The notes below the pieces were generated by a model, which was not told the DNA's origin, made no database searches, and worked only from the letters and a program-made list of their open reading frames with translations. The position numbers and the translations under genes are program-made. A DNA stretch of 64,000 nucleotides from Silene latifolia (lineage: Eukaryota > Streptophyta > Magnoliopsida > Caryophyllales > Caryophyllaceae): NCBI RefSeq assembly GCF_048544455.1, contig NC_133526.1:11796001-11860000 (forward strand), written 5' to 3'. Shown piece after piece: positions 1 through 12,129 of the stretch. The stretch's first letter is position 1; every line of letters starts with the position of its first letter.

Positions 1-179
1 TCATAAAAAACCCCAAAAAAACAAAAAAGACCGTGGCGCGATGGTAGTCATCCAAATGCTGCAAATTCCAACCTCAGCTTGACCTTTCTTTCTTAAACCG
101 TCTCCTCCTTTCCTTTGTAAACTGTTAACATAAAAATCCGCCATTTTTGCAATTGCAGATGTAATTCTCGAGAATATCT
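1..179 (+). promoter_or_regulatory. upstream region of the LPA1-like gene
   Basis: This is the sequence directly upstream of the first coding exon. I see no convincing TATA box. It should hold the 5' UTR and proximal promoter by position only. Confidence 0.3.
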
Positions 180-3100
180 ATGGCTTCCAGACTCCAATTC
201 ACTCACTTTATGACATGTGCACCCTCGAATTTAAGCCGTCAAGATATTAACCGCTTCAGATTTTCATATCAATTACAATTACTACACCGTAACATTTCTC
301 TCCCCAGTTTCGGTCATCATATTCATATTCATGGCTGTAGAACAAATACCTCTTCCTCAACAATTGTATGCTTTGCTGCTAACAAACCCTCCTCTTCTCC
401 TGATATAAGGTTTTGTTTTCTTCACTTTTTCTTCTGTGTTTTTCCATTTTCACAATTTCTTGTTTAAGACGGGTCAAATACATACCAAATCACACGGCAA
501 AGTTTTGTCTTTATTACCACCGTGTGTTAGTATTTGACCCATTTTAGAATTTAAGACGGATACTTACTTTTCCATTATTATTGGATTAGCATTAGGTTTG
601 CTAGAGCTGAAATTAGTTACCGTTTTACAATGTTTGAAATGCTCGGAGAATATTCCGTTCATCCCATTTTTATTATCCCCTTTTCCCTCGTAGGTTTTCC
701 AAAATTAATTGTCGCATTTCTGCATTTAGTAGAATACTCCATAGTGCCCCTAGTAATTTAATTATTCCCATTTTCTTGAATGTTTTGAGTTAAGTTAAAT
801 CATCGTAAAATAGAAAGTAGGACAATATAAATGGGATGAAGAGAGGGTATGCATGGCAGCATGGGCGATTCTAGGATTTGATAGATGGGGGTGCGTAAAA
901 ATTTTTTACAACGAAAAATCGAGTTATATATTAAAAAATCTTATTTAATTGGGCAAAATTTATGGTGAAAGAGCATGAAAAAAATTTGCTCAATTAAAGA
1001 ATTGAACCCATGACCTTTTAAGGTAAGAAAACATATCACAAACCTAGACCAACATAATTAATATGCTTCTTTACCAATCAAATTTGTATTTATTTTTAAC
1101 AAAGGGGGTGCGGATGAATCCCCTGCACCCCCGCCATAGCCGCCCCTGATGTCAGATTTGAGTTGAGCTTTACTGTGTTTATAGCTCTATGTTTTAAGTT
1201 AGAAGCCATTATCTAGGCTAGTTGACGATTTTTGTCTATATTCGGAAGCACTTGTTTGGATGGGTGAATTTGGAGGAAAAGGGAGGGGAGGGAGAGGAAG
1301 GGATATAGTTTCTCTTGTTTGGATAGCGAAATGGGTTGGACGGAAATAGATGAGTAGAAAATTTGAGGGATCAAAATTCTCTGCTTGTAAATTAGAATAT
1401 CTCTAACCTAGGAAAACTTGTTCATTTGTCTCCTATAAGACGTATTAAAATTCCCTTCTCACCTTGATTGGCTACTCTTTTAACAAAGTTAGGTTCATCA
1501 TCAACATAAGAACTCTAAAGATTGTAGCTGTCTCGATCAATGATGTGAGGGGCGTGTTGATATATAGGATGACATTTATGATCGCTTTGAAATCCATTGA
1601 GTCGACTTTTATTGGTAATTGGTTTTATATGGAACTTATGTTAGGCTTACAATAATGTCAACTCTTGTTTCTCCTTGAGGGTGTGACCTAGGTCTAACAA
1701 GATGTAACAAGTGTCTGACTAGTTAGGTTGTCTCATGTTACTGATTGAAAACCGTATGCACGAACATGAGTACATTGCCGTGTTTTCTTCCTTTGCAAAC
1801 AAAAGGAAAAAACATACTTTAGGCGAAAGAAAGTAGTTTGTATTTATTCAGAATTTCTAATTGAGTAGGAAATGTCCCAAGAATGAGTACCATTTGCAGA
1901 AGTGATCATGTGTGAAATGATATCCTGTTTGAGGGTTTGTGCAATCGATTTTTATACATTTCACCATTTGGATGTTGAGAATGCAATTACATTTTGCAAG
2001 AAAGTGTTCTAAGAAGCCTCTGGAGATCTTCTTATCAAAGTTCATGACTAGGATATCTTACAAATTTAGGGAAATTAGTGTTAAGGGATTATTATAGAAA
2101 CTGAATTGAGTTTATCTTAAGTGGGCATAGTATAAGAAAGAGCCGTCCAAAGCTGGGATTCTATCATTGTTACAAGTTACGTTACAGCATCAAGGGGATC
2201 ATCTTCATGTAAACACTTACTCTATGAAGGGAACAAATAATGTAAAGGGTGTGTAGTTGAATTTTTCTTATCCCATTCTCGTGTTTTCCTTTGTTATATC
2301 TTTAACGGTGAATTGGTCGGATGGGATTCTTTTATCATGTGTTCATTAACAGAACATAGAGCTTTCGCCCATCAGAACTTTCTTCATTTATGCTCTACAA
2401 CTTCTTGCTAAGATAGTTTGCGTACCCTATTTTGTTTCCTTTCATGTAGTTGTGGAGCAGAGGGGGAGGGGTGTTCAAAAATTCCGATTCATTTTCTATG
2501 TTACTCTATTAAATTTCTTTTTTTAGGCGTGTTTAAAGAGTGCTGTTGCATTCTCTAGTCTCTACCCCACTTGCATGTACTCGCGTAAAAGTCAATCGAA
2601 AAGCAAGGGTAAACTATATAATTAGATAGAAAAAGAGTACTGTTAAATAAAAATAATTGAAGCATGGCTCCCTGTTTAATTGCTTATACATGTCTTCTCT
2701 ATAGGATATTTGCTTGCTCACTCGATCAATTGATGAGATGTCTTCTTTTGTGCTGTCCATTAGTAATAGCTTCCATGTATTCATGATTAGTTTGCTGCTT
2801 GTACTTGTTATAGTTCAACGGCCAAGATACGGAGTGAAGTTCTAACTCCTTTTCGCTCAGTTCGGATGTTCTTTTACCTTGCATTCATTGCAAGTGGTGG
2901 TTTGGGTGGCCTGATAGCTTTCACACGAGTGATTGGAGCTCTAACAAATCCAGCAAGAGCAGCTGAAGTACCAGAAATTCTCAAGGGCCTTGGCATAGAT
3001 TTGGCAGCAGTTTCTATCTTTGCCTTCCTATATGCTAGAGAGAACAAAGCTAAAAACTTACAAATTGCTAGACTTTCTAGGGAAGAGAGCCTCGCAAATC

Positions 3101-4294
3101 TTAAAGTCCGTATTGATGAAAAGAAAATCATTCCTGTAAGTTCTTTGAGAGGGATCGCCCGCCTTGTCATCCTTTCTGGCCCTGGCTCCTACATTTTAGA
3201 ATCATTTAATCGTAGCAAGCCCTTTGCGGAGCAGCTTTTGGAACGAGGTGTGCTGGTGGTTGCATTTGCAACTGATGGGCTGTTACCTACCTTTGAGTTT
3301 GATGACAGCCAAGATGACGCCACGACAACCAGCAAAAGAAGACGGCTTTGGCAATTGGTTCCTTTTGATATTTCTCAGTGGTCAAAGTAAGGGTTCATTT
3401 TATACAATACATCGATCTATATAAGTGAATCTTCTCTTTTATTTTTCTCAAAGAAGAATGTTTTCTCGTTATCTTGTAGGTGGATAAATGAACAAAAGGA
3501 ACTAGCCAATGTCGCTCCTGAGTCTCCTGTGTAAGTTTCTGCCCTGTGTCAGCATTTCTTTCACTAGGTGATTTAGCTCTACAGCATTTTTTTTGTGTGG
3601 AATGTTTCCATTTTTGTGCCATGTGGTTTAAGTATATTGGTATGTTGTGGTTTTACTACTTCGATTTCAGTCACATGTGTTTTAAATGATTTCTCACTTT
3701 GGTGGTCAGAGCCTCAGAGGTGTGAAAAAATTCTCACTAGGGTAGTGTGGTTGTTATTTGGATTTTGGATGTGCTACACTTTGGGTTACCAACGTGGAAC
3801 AAAGGACCAACGTGAAATTACCCCAAAACACAAGACACCAAAGTGAAATTTTTCCATGTTTTTCGATTACACCAAAAAGCTAGTAACCTAGTGATGTGGC
3901 AGCGGATAAGGATTGCGTGTCTCATTTCTATCCAGTGTCAAACTATTGTTACTATTGAATTAAAAAGGTTCTTTTTGCTATAAGTTCTTATGACATATGT
4001 GTGTTTGATTTTATCTATCACGACACGTGATAGGTTGAATGAAAAAAATTAACCAAATTAAGTGTTCCTTATACTGCAATGTACAAGTGCCATTCTACTG
4101 GCTATCTTAGGCTAACTATATCAGTGAAACTTACATGCATCCTTGCTGTCCATAGGTATATGTCTCTTCGTTTGGATGGTCGTGTTCGAGGCAGTGGGGT
4201 CGGTTATCCACCCTGGAATGCTTTTGTTGCACAGCTTCCACCAGTAAAGGGGATTTGGTCAGGGCTTCTTGATGGGATGGATGGAAGAGTTTAA
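180..4294 (+). CDS. LPA1-like plastid membrane protein (DUF3493-type), 4 exons
   Basis: Predicted exons are 180-409, 2814-3386, 3480-3530 and 4156-4294. All junctions are GT-AG and phases agree (230+573+51+139 = 993 nt, 330 aa). Residues 1 to about 70 are Ser-, Asn- and His-rich with few acidic residues, as in a chloroplast transit peptide. Two hydrophobic segments follow, at about 95-113 and 137-152. Between and after them come a conserved-looking NPARAAEVPEILKGLGID stretch and a soluble C-terminal half ending in LLDGMDGRV. The C-terminal part resembles what I remember of LOW PSII ACCUMULATION 1, a photosystem II assembly factor. No TPR region is present, so the better match is the shorter TPR-less paralogue (Arabidopsis At4g28740, from memory). 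The start is the first ATG and opens the transit peptide. Intron 1 is 2.4 kb and carries mobile-element fragments. The gene converges on psaE. Family assignment is fairly sure, the exact function is not. Confidence 0.8.
862..1150. repeat. TE fragment in intron 1 of the LPA1-like gene
   Basis: The ends are imperfect inverted repeats: GATGGGGGTGCG on the left, and GCACCCCCGCCATAGCC on the right. The inner part contains a phrase common in plant repeats (TTGAACCCATGACCTT). I infer a small non-autonomous DNA transposon. I did not find a target duplication. Confidence 0.45.
1255..1440. repeat. purine-rich MITE-like fragment
   Basis: A segment starting TTGTTTGGATGGG runs into GGAGGAAAAGGGAGGGGAGGG. 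It matches the style of the complete inverted-repeat element at 21024-21315 and of the fragment at 5930-6130. It is probably a partial copy of that family inside intron 1. Confidence 0.4.
3595..3855. repeat. MITE-like insertion in intron 3
   Basis: Left and right ends are loosely inverted: CATGTGGTTTAAG near 3620, and ACACCAAAGTGAAATTTTTCC near 3835. Its inner motif CACCAAAGTGAAATT is shared with the MULE-type MITE at 12130-12506. It lies between exons 3 and 4 of the LPA1-like gene and does not disturb the splice sites. Confidence 0.45.
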
Positions 4295-6781
4295 CATCTC
4301 CTATATTCTTCCTTGAGAAAGGTTAGCTTTTATTTTCTTCATTGTAACTATAGTCATTTGTACTTCTGTATCTCTTTCGTGCATAATATATCAACGAATC
4401 TTTCACACATATTACATGTGTATGCTCAACAACTTTCCTGACTGCCCATTTGTATGAAATTTGTCTGAATTTGTGTTCATCTCTCTGTACATCAACTCTA
4501 CAGTTCACACTTGGGAATCCCTGTTTGCCAAAATGACATTGCCCTTAGCCCTTTTGATAAACAGTTAAAGTAAGCAGTTTAGCTCTGTAGCAACTTGCGA
4601 CAAGCTCGAAAATCATCACTCATGTCTACATGACACTGATGATTGATGATTAAGAATTCAGAACATTTCTTTGGCGAAATACAGTGTGTGTCCGTCAATA
4701 ATTCAATATCCGTTAACTTTCATATTCAATGCATGATGCAGCCTAAGCTTCAACAACAACAACAATAACATCACCGCAGTGCCTCAATGGGTCCCGCAAA
4801 TTGCGGGGTGGGGTGGGGAGTTTCGGATGTACACAGTCTTACCCATGTGTTAGCAACACAAAGAAAGAAAAATTAGGTTTGTCATATACTCATATGTTTT
4901 GAGGAAACCCTTGAACCCATTCATGAACTGTTGCATTCTGTAAGTTATATCCATTATTGAATAGCGCTGGACTCTCACTCTGTGTCTATAAAATCATTAT
5001 CGCAAGACTAGTGGATATGCTTACAGCTTATTGTCATGGATTTTACTGAAACTCGCTAGAGGGATATTTTTGTAATAAACTAAATAGGCAAGTGGACAAT
5101 TTTCTTGCCAAGAAAGTTCCTAACAGGATGGTTTGCTCATGTTGCATGTCTGTAAAGCCGAGTTCCTAATGCATTAACTGGTACCTGATCAAGAGTTTAA
5201 GCTTGAAAATGGGTTCATTTGAGCCAGATGTCTGCTGTTTTGGTGATCTTGTATAAAATTAACTGGTTTGGTTGTTTTTTATAGGCTCGTTAGGAGTATC
5301 TCTCACCTCCCTTGATCACTGGAGGCAAATTGTGAGTAGAGCCCTCCCAACTTTGGTTGTTTCATTTGCAAGAGTCAAGAGTAGAACTCTTCCTACTTGT
5401 TCTCGAGATAAATGCTCGTACCAATCGTGCCAACCAACTTTGGTAATCATAGTACAAAATGAAATGTAACTCAATCAATGATAATATTGTTTGCTGAGAT
5501 TGCATATATGTCTTGGGTCATCAATAGTATGACAATGGTGAACTGTCCTCAGTAAACTGTCTCTGATGAAATAAACTTGCTCTAGATGAAGCTATGGGAG
5601 AGTTGGTCTGTCAATATGTTTATGCTTGCTGGTGAGAGTCGCGTACATTTGATAACTGCTAACAGTACAAGAAAGTGGTGGAGAATGTGATGCTCAAAAT
5701 TGAACATGAGATATCAAAGAGCTTGACTTGAATATTTTGTTAATTGGCGTGGATGTACATCTGTGAAATTTGATTATGACATGGGTTGAAAAAGTAAGCG
5801 TCAGAAATCCGTTTTGGACTCGATTTTTTCGACCAAAAATTGCATCTTTGAATTGGCATGGATGTACATCTTTGAATTGTGATTAATGAAGGGTTTGAAC
5901 TTATAGCTCTTTTAGCGGAGTCATAAACCCCAACACCTCTTTGGATAAAAAAGAGGGAGGGGGACTGGAGGGCGGAAATGAACCAATGCTGTTTTCAAAT
6001 CTTTCTCACTATAATGGAAGGATTTTATATTTCTTTGTTGGATGATTTATTTTCCCTCTCCTCTGTCCCTCTACCTCAATTTTGCTACTCAGACTAATGA
6101 AAATTTTCCATCCAAATCAAAGGTAAATTTGGAGACTAAATATATCCCCAAGTAGTTCCCATATTTATAATCTAGTTTCTTTATGATGCAGCAAACTGTG
6201 CCTGATATACTTCTTCCTCCATAGAAGCTACCTGACTGATGTTAATTAGTATCAGTCGAATAACAGCTTTTATATCCACCTTAAATGCTGGCTAACTCTA
6301 CGAGAGACCTCTCCAACCAAAAGATTTAACAAATTGTTGCGGACCAATCAATTGCTATACACCTTAATAAACTTTTACCAGTCATGCTACCTTCTTATAA
6401 AAGGAAAAGTAAAAAAAAGGAAAGAATTCTGACTTACGGGGTTTAAAATTTAAGTGTTTTTGTCTTGAAATGAAGTCTCCATGTGTACTTATATCCGAGT
6501 CTGAAGTGTTGCATATGAATACACGAGATATTGTGAAGAGTTGGAGTGATATACGTTGGAATGCAGATAGGGAATTAGGGAGCCCTGTGAACATTTAAAC
6601 AATATAGGGGATATTGCATTCATTGAATTGAAGATGCAACATTTTGGAGAAATCATGGCACATAATTCAGTAACCAAAGGAGTCGATGTACAAGGGAAAC
6701 ACACAAAAGAGCAGCTCCTAATTCATCTATTGTTTAAAACTTGAGATAGTACTTGTAGCAGGGGAGTGATATATTTGTATC
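4295..6781. other. intergenic space between two convergent genes
   Basis: No coding region is supported here. It contains the 3' UTRs of both neighbours. Around 4750-4840 there is a CAA-rich stretch followed by a short GC-rich repeat (CCCGCAAATTGCGGGGTGGGG) that looks like a fragment of a dispersed plant repeat. At 5930-6130 there is a GGAGGGGG/CCCTCTCC segment of the family seen at 21024-21315. The rest is AT-rich unique-looking sequence. Confidence 0.5.
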
Positions 6782-8428
6782 TCATTTTACTTCTTGGATC
6801 TCATCCAGTGCATAGTTGTTGGTTGATACATTTGCGTAATTGACTTTGTTGAATCTCACCACCACAGGGTACCTTGTTTTCGGATCCTGCAGCTCGAAGA
6901 AAGTTTCATTTTAGCACACATGTCGCCCAAAGTCTAAGCTGCTGATATTTTTTTTTATGGTCATAAAGGGAAAATAGCTCCCTGAATTTCAATGTGCTGC
7001 TTTTTATGGCGAAAGAATAATTATTTCAAGCAAATATGGTTGTAATTTTCATTACTGGGTCATCCGAAACCAGCCTTTTTAAACGTAACTGTTGGGGTAG
7101 AGCTAGCTGGTAGCAAGGCGAAGCACTCGCTACCCCCAAACCATAAAAAAACAGTTAACGTTATCGTTTCGTGCTACCCGGAAATTCCTGTATGAGATAT
7201 AGCACACATATAAAATGAGAAGGAAAAAGTTTGTTACCCCAAAGTTCTATTTCTAATTTCCCCCACCCCCCAGGCGTAAGATGGATTATGTGCAATCCCC
7301 AAGACTGACTTTTGAGGGAATCACTGAGACATTGGGGTAATGTTGTTTTTGTTGTTATATAGGGATCCACAAGTGGAGTTTTGACGATGATGATTATGAA
7401 TCCAGTTCATGTGAAGTTTCATCCAATTACTGTACAAGCTAATTTAGCTGACATATTCTATGCCGAGGAACTTCTGTTATCAGGCGTTAATTGCTGGTTT
7501 GAGGGAATATAGAGTACCTGATCAACAGCAACCACAGATCCAACACCCTTGTACCAGTATGATTCCTTCCTCAGAATTTTCACCTGCAGATACCAAGATG
7601 ATTTATACTGGTCTATACAGTTCACCATTATCAGAGTAAGCATCTTATGTTCATTTTTAGTTCGTAAGGTTGGGATATAGACAGAGATAGCCAAAATACA
7701 CCCTATAAATGTCATATCCCCGTCACAGCCATGTGACGGGGATATGTGACATTCAGTAAAGTATGCTTCAACAATCATGAGTTCTGCTGATAATCTCCAA
7801 AATTGCAGACTCTTACTTTAGGTAAATTAATCAATCATCTTGATGATCAATTATTGGTCTCTATCAGCTATGTTGGCTGACGAATGACGATTTAGATCAT
7901 AGTTGCTTACTTGACATTGGTGTGTGTTCAGGGCTTGAGTCAAACTAGGCTATTTTATGAAAATTCGCATGTTTTTTTCAAATGAAATGTATAGGTGTCA
8001 TACACCCTATAAATGTCATATCCCCGTCACACCCATCTAAAAGCGCCGATGGTCGAACGCAGGTAAATGGAAGTACTATCGAAAGTCAGAGCAGGATAGC
8101 TGCTGATTTACTGCAACTTAACGTGTGCAATTTTTTTGGGTACGATCAATCTTGGGGATAATATGCATGGAAACAATATTGAGTATAAGAGGATGAAAAT
8201 TTGTAAGAAAGACCAGACCTTGGAACCCCTGCTAGGTCCAATTGGAGGTGGCTTGGGCTTAGGAGCAGGTGGAGCATCGCCTTCAGCGGTGGCAGCAGGA
8301 GCAGGGGCAGCAGGCTCCTCAGCTGCCCGAACAACGAGCCTTGTGTTTCTGAAGGAGACTTTGTTGGGTTGCAGTGGTGCTAGACCTATCCGGGCAGCTA
8401 CCGATGATGCCATGCTGCAACTCGCCAT
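6782..8428 (-). CDS. PSAE: photosystem I reaction centre subunit IV (PsaE), 3 exons
   Basis: Minus-strand exons are 8219-8428, 7518-7583 and 6782-6886, with GT-AG junctions and phase 0 throughout (210+66+105 nt, 126 aa). Exon 1 encodes a plastid transit peptide (residues 1 to about 35, with LVVRA before the likely cleavage) and an Ala/Pro-rich linker ([10 protein letters not shown]). The mature part is the small SH3-like PsaE fold: GPSRGSKV, then [13 protein letters not shown] and [10 protein letters not shown] in exon 2, then [20 protein letters not shown] and ALDEIQEVK in exon 3. PsaE sits on the stromal side of PSI and helps dock ferredoxin and supports cyclic electron flow. Mature length of about 91 residues fits the family. 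The start is the first ATG of the open frame and gives an ordinary transit peptide. Intron 1 contains a duplicated hairpin sequence. Confidence 0.96.
7700..7757. repeat. hairpin unit in psaE intron 1 (copy 1)
   Basis: ATCCCCGTCACAGCC is followed by GTGACGGGGAT, a stem of about 11 bp. The left arm plus flank (ACACCCTATAAATGTCATAT, then CCCCGTCAC) is repeated directly at 7999-8036 in the same intron. It is a short dispersed duplication or the end of a small transposon. Confidence 0.6.
7999..8036. repeat. second copy of the psaE-intron repeat
   Basis: This repeats about 37 bp of 7700-7737 nearly exactly but lacks the right arm of the hairpin. The two copies are about 300 bp apart. Confidence 0.6.
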
Positions 8429-8560
8429 ATCTAATTTCTTGTTTCTTTGGTTCTTCTTACTGTGTGATCCCTGTGGATTCTGTGGAGTCTATGAAGTATA
8501 CTGTGTTTTGTTGTTTTTCAGGGCTTTTTGTTTGTCTTTGGGGTATAGTCTGGGAGATGG

Positions 8561-8600
8561 AAATATAGTTTTTGCCAATAGAAGTGTGCCACATGTGCTA
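8561..8600 (-). promoter_or_regulatory. possible psaE core promoter
   Basis: On the minus strand a TATATTT-like box lies at about 8561-8570, roughly 135 nt upstream of the ATG. Just upstream is a CACATGTG palindrome (8590-8597) and a GATAT motif, of the kind found in light-regulated plant promoters. Assignment is by position and motif only. Confidence 0.35.
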
Positions 8601-8756
8601 GGATATCTGCTTCTTGTGGTTCATATACTTAATATTATCGTTTAAGTAGCTTTTCAAATACAATTTTGGATTTTGGATTTTGGATTTCTCTATTTTCTCT
8701 CTTTAATTTTGGTTCCATTTCTTTTATAGCACAAATTCTTGTTTCAGACTGACACT

Positions 8757-8942
8757 TTTCGTCTTATTTTTTAGACGGGCATATGTAACCATTTTATAGT
8801 TAAATGTAACCACAATGATATAGACAGTGTTACAGCTTATGGTAACTGGTTTTTTAATAGTGGTCACATTTAACTGTAAAATGGTTACAAAATCTCGTCT
8901 TATTATTTCAGACCAAAAAGGTCCGTCTGAAGCAAGACGCAC
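8757..8942. repeat. MITE with long inverted arms upstream of psaE
   Basis: TAACCATTTTATAGTTAAA on the left is mirrored by TTTAACTGTAAAATGGTTA on the right, so the element can fold into a hairpin. Outer ends contain GTCTTATT and TCTGAAGCAAGAC. It lies in the distal psaE promoter. Confidence 0.65.
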
Positions 8943-8974
8943 TGTTCTAGGACCATTTCTTTAATTTCGGTAAA

Positions 8975-9770
8975 CAGATTATAAATGACAGATTTAATTG
9001 ATAAGTTTGGCTTGTATATTCCCATTAATAGATTGTGTAAATGTATTTGATACTTAGCGAGTTTTATTGGATAGATTGTTAATTGATTGTTTCCCTTTTC
9101 ACAATATGTTAAAGGGGCGTTTGGTAAGGGATGATATGGAAGGGTAAAGGAATGAAACCCCTCATTTTCCTTTGTTAATGGTTTGTCACTTTTTTCCATT
9201 CTCTTTCCCCAATTTTCAGAATGGGATTACCTCAAGGTTTCCACTAACCCCAAAACACGACAAACAATTAGAAACCTCCACCCCATCAGCGAAAACCCCC
9301 CCTCCCCGAAAACACCTGGTTTCAGTGATGGGGTGGAGGTTTCTAATAGTTTGTGCGGTGTTTTGGGGTTGGTGGTGATGGGTTTCGACCTTGGTATTAG
9401 GTGGCGTAGGGAGGCTAGTCGGCGAAGAGGACTGATCATTCATGAAGAGGCTAACAGAGGCGGGAGTAAGGGGCGACAAAGGGTGGCTATGATGGTGGTT
9501 ATAATTTGGCTCTTATGTTTCCATTTTGTTACCTATTATGAATCAAACAAGTAACAACATCAAAGTGAAATTCTTTCTTTTCCTGAGTGCGAACCAAACA
9601 CGCCCCGTAAGTGAATATGTTGAGTATAACAACATATTTAAGATAATCCTAAGAAAAACATATTTGAGATAATAGATTGAAACTCAATCTACTATTTTAA
9701 TATGCTATCTACCAAACAATAAAATTAGTAGATTGTTTAGTCAAACATGCTAGAAGTCTTGAATATGGCA
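8975..9770. repeat. repeat copy A interrupted by a MITE
   Basis: This segment and 9830-10140 share TTTGATACTTAGCGAGTTT, AATAGATTGTT, TGAATATGCTG/TGAATATGTTG and AAACATGCTARAAG in the same order. Copy A is interrupted by the element at 9114-9606 and copy B is not. Both look like one AT-rich repeat family arranged in tandem. Confidence 0.6.
9114..9606. mobile_element. Tourist-like (PIF/Harbinger) MITE
   Basis: The ends are GGGGCGTTTGGT and ACCAAACACGCCCC. An internal inverted repeat (AGAAACCTCCACCCCATCA and TGATGGGGTGGAGGTTTCT) makes the middle foldable. The flanks can be read as a TAA duplication, and the uninterrupted version of the site is visible in the sister repeat near 9990. TIR sequence and TWA target fit Tourist-type MITEs. 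Short ORFs inside are by-products of the palindrome. Confidence 0.75.
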
Positions 9771-9829
9771 ATTTTTTTTCAATGGCCCTGTTTGGTACTA
9801 AGCTGATTATAATTAGCAGAAGAAGATTG

Positions 9830-10140
9830 GTTAACCAGATTACAAATGACAGTTTGATTGACATGTTTAACTAGTATATTACAATTACCAGATTTAGTAG
9901 AAGTGTTTGATACTTAGCGAGTTTAGGTTAATAGATTGTTGTATACATGTGTAAATTATAGACAGATTCATTTTTTACAATCTACTAAAGTGAATATGCT
10001 GGGGGTGAGCAACATATTGGAAAACAGTAGATTATAGCTCAATCTACAATTTAAATATGTCATTTACCAAACACGTAATTTAGTAGATTGTTGACTCAAA
10101 CATGCTAAAAGCCTTAAATATGCTGAAATTCCAAACACCC
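9830..10140. repeat. repeat copy B, uninterrupted
   Basis: Direct relative of 8975-9770 (see there). Near 9985 the sequence CTAAAGTGAATATG corresponds to the empty insertion site of the MITE in copy A. Confidence 0.6.
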
Positions 10141-10356
10141 CCAATATATCGTTTACCAGACAGGTTCTGAAATTGGCATATTGATCGGTCAACCATGCTA
10201 AAAACCTTGAATATGGTAAAAATCCATCAATATGTTTTTTACCCAACTCCTCCATATTATTGTTTACATTTTATATATTCTTTAAATCGTACAATTTTCA
10301 AATTTTGGAAAGCAATTGTGAGTTGTATGATGTATATTTCACAAATACAATTCATG

Positions 10357-10895
10357 GACTATACAACCGGTTTTATATGTTGTACGTTGTAGAATCTGAG
10401 CTTTGTAATAAAGTATTCGAGCTTTATGTTAAAGAATATGAGCTTTATTAGAAAGTATTCAGTTCATCCATTTACACATTAAAAACATGAACTTTAAATT
10501 AGCTCAGAAAGAATACATATAAGCTCGGATTCTTATACCTTGGTTGTACCATGCTTATGGTACAACTGGATGTATAATTCTATTTGTGTCACAAATACTA
10601 CTACTATGCAACTTGTAACAAGAGCATTGTACAACCATATTAAATTTAACCGAGCCTATGTGTATTTTTTTCGAGCTTCTATAGTTTTTTATTTATATTT
10701 AAATTTTTTAATGTTAAAATTAAAATCTAATTAAGTTTATATATACTATCCTTGAGTTTTATTATAATTTTTTAAAACCAATATTTTTATAATAAAGTTC
10801 ATATTCTTTCAAATAAAGCTCATAATTTATAAGTCTAAGCTCAAATAATTCATCATAAAACTCAATTCTTTTTCTATACAACTGGTTGTATAGTC
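10357..10895. repeat. AT-rich MITE
   Basis: GGACTATACAACCGG on the left is mirrored by GGTTGTATAGTC on the right. The body repeats GAGCTTTA/TAAAGCTC words in both orientations. No coding potential is seen and no target duplication was identified. Confidence 0.55.
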
Positions 10896-11011
10896 TACTT
10901 ACTGTATATGTTTTACTCCTATTAAATAAAAAATGTGTCCATTGTGCTGCATCTCATGGGATGCTATTAGACCTGATAAACGGGCGAATGTGGGATGAAA
11001 ATCATACCCGT

Positions 11012-11013
<2 letters not shown>

Positions 11014-11054
<41 letters not shown>
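11014..11054. repeat. poly(T) tract, 41 nt
   Basis: Uninterrupted T run. Nothing next to it shows that it is the tail of a retroposon. Confidence 0.9.
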
Positions 11055-11055
<1 letters not shown>

Positions 11056-12129
11056 GTACATACCCGCCATGGGTAGTGGGACATGGGTGAATTTTCCAGC
11101 TTACTCATTTCATACCCGTCTACTTGTCAATCATTAAAAATTATATTATGAGTTACGACGATTTTATAAATCACATTTTGTTATATTTAAGATAGGAAAA
11201 GATATAATCTATATAAAATAATAAAACAAGAACCACTAACACTTTCCTTTCCCGCCTATTTACTTACTTGCCTAGCATACCCACTCAATATATTACTATA
11301 ATAATTCCTAGATTATAGGTTACAGTTACTGTCATTCCAAAATTTGCTTAACACTTAACCCTAATTTTTTGTGCCTATTATTACTTATATGTAATCCTTC
11401 TTTGTCATATCTTCTCTGCCTCCACTCCATATTGTGCCTCCTTCATCTACAGAACTTCTAAAAATTCTTTAGCACGTAACCCTAATTTATGAGTTAACGA
11501 AGTAGTACTCCGTAGTTGACAACAGATAGAGATTCAGTCCGAGAGGTAAGTCGTGCCTGTAATTTCTAAGGATTATACAGTAATATTGTTCAAATTATTA
11601 CAAATCATAATTCTATTTATTAGAAGTATTTTGCTTATACATGAATATATTGGGCAGTAGAATTGGTTTAGCATGTATCGTCAAGCATGTACAAATTTAA
11701 CATACAAAATTTGGCCTATTGGAGAGTTTTAATGTTATATGGTGCTTGCTTAATTATAAACCGTTGCTTAATTATAAACTGTTGACTAAAAATTTGGCCT
11801 ATTGGAGAGTTTTATTTCCTGCCCCAGGTTCATTCATTGATTCGGGCAAGTATTTAAGTTGTTGTACTCCAAAATGTTTAATACTCCGTATAAAGTTGTT
11901 TGGTATGTTGCATGATGGCTTTGAATTGCTTAATTAACTAATTGCACATGTTATTTAGTTATTCATAGTACAAGTTAAGTCGTCCGATAAAAATTTCTAA
12001 TAAGATCTCATCAATAACTTAGAAACACACTTCAAATTACCAATGCCTTTTATAGTAGCTCTCAATCTCGCTCTCATAACTTAACAATACAAGTCCTCTG
12101 TAAAGCTTTCACAAAGTTTATTTTAGTAA

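Noticed and set aside
8136-8645. Plus-strand open frame of 169 codons
   Set aside because: It is the antisense shadow of psaE exon 1. The Gly/Ala-rich stretch is the complement of the transit peptide and linker.
9183-9554. Open frames of 70-123 codons on both strands
   Set aside because: They fall entirely inside the Tourist-like MITE and arise from its internal inverted repeat.
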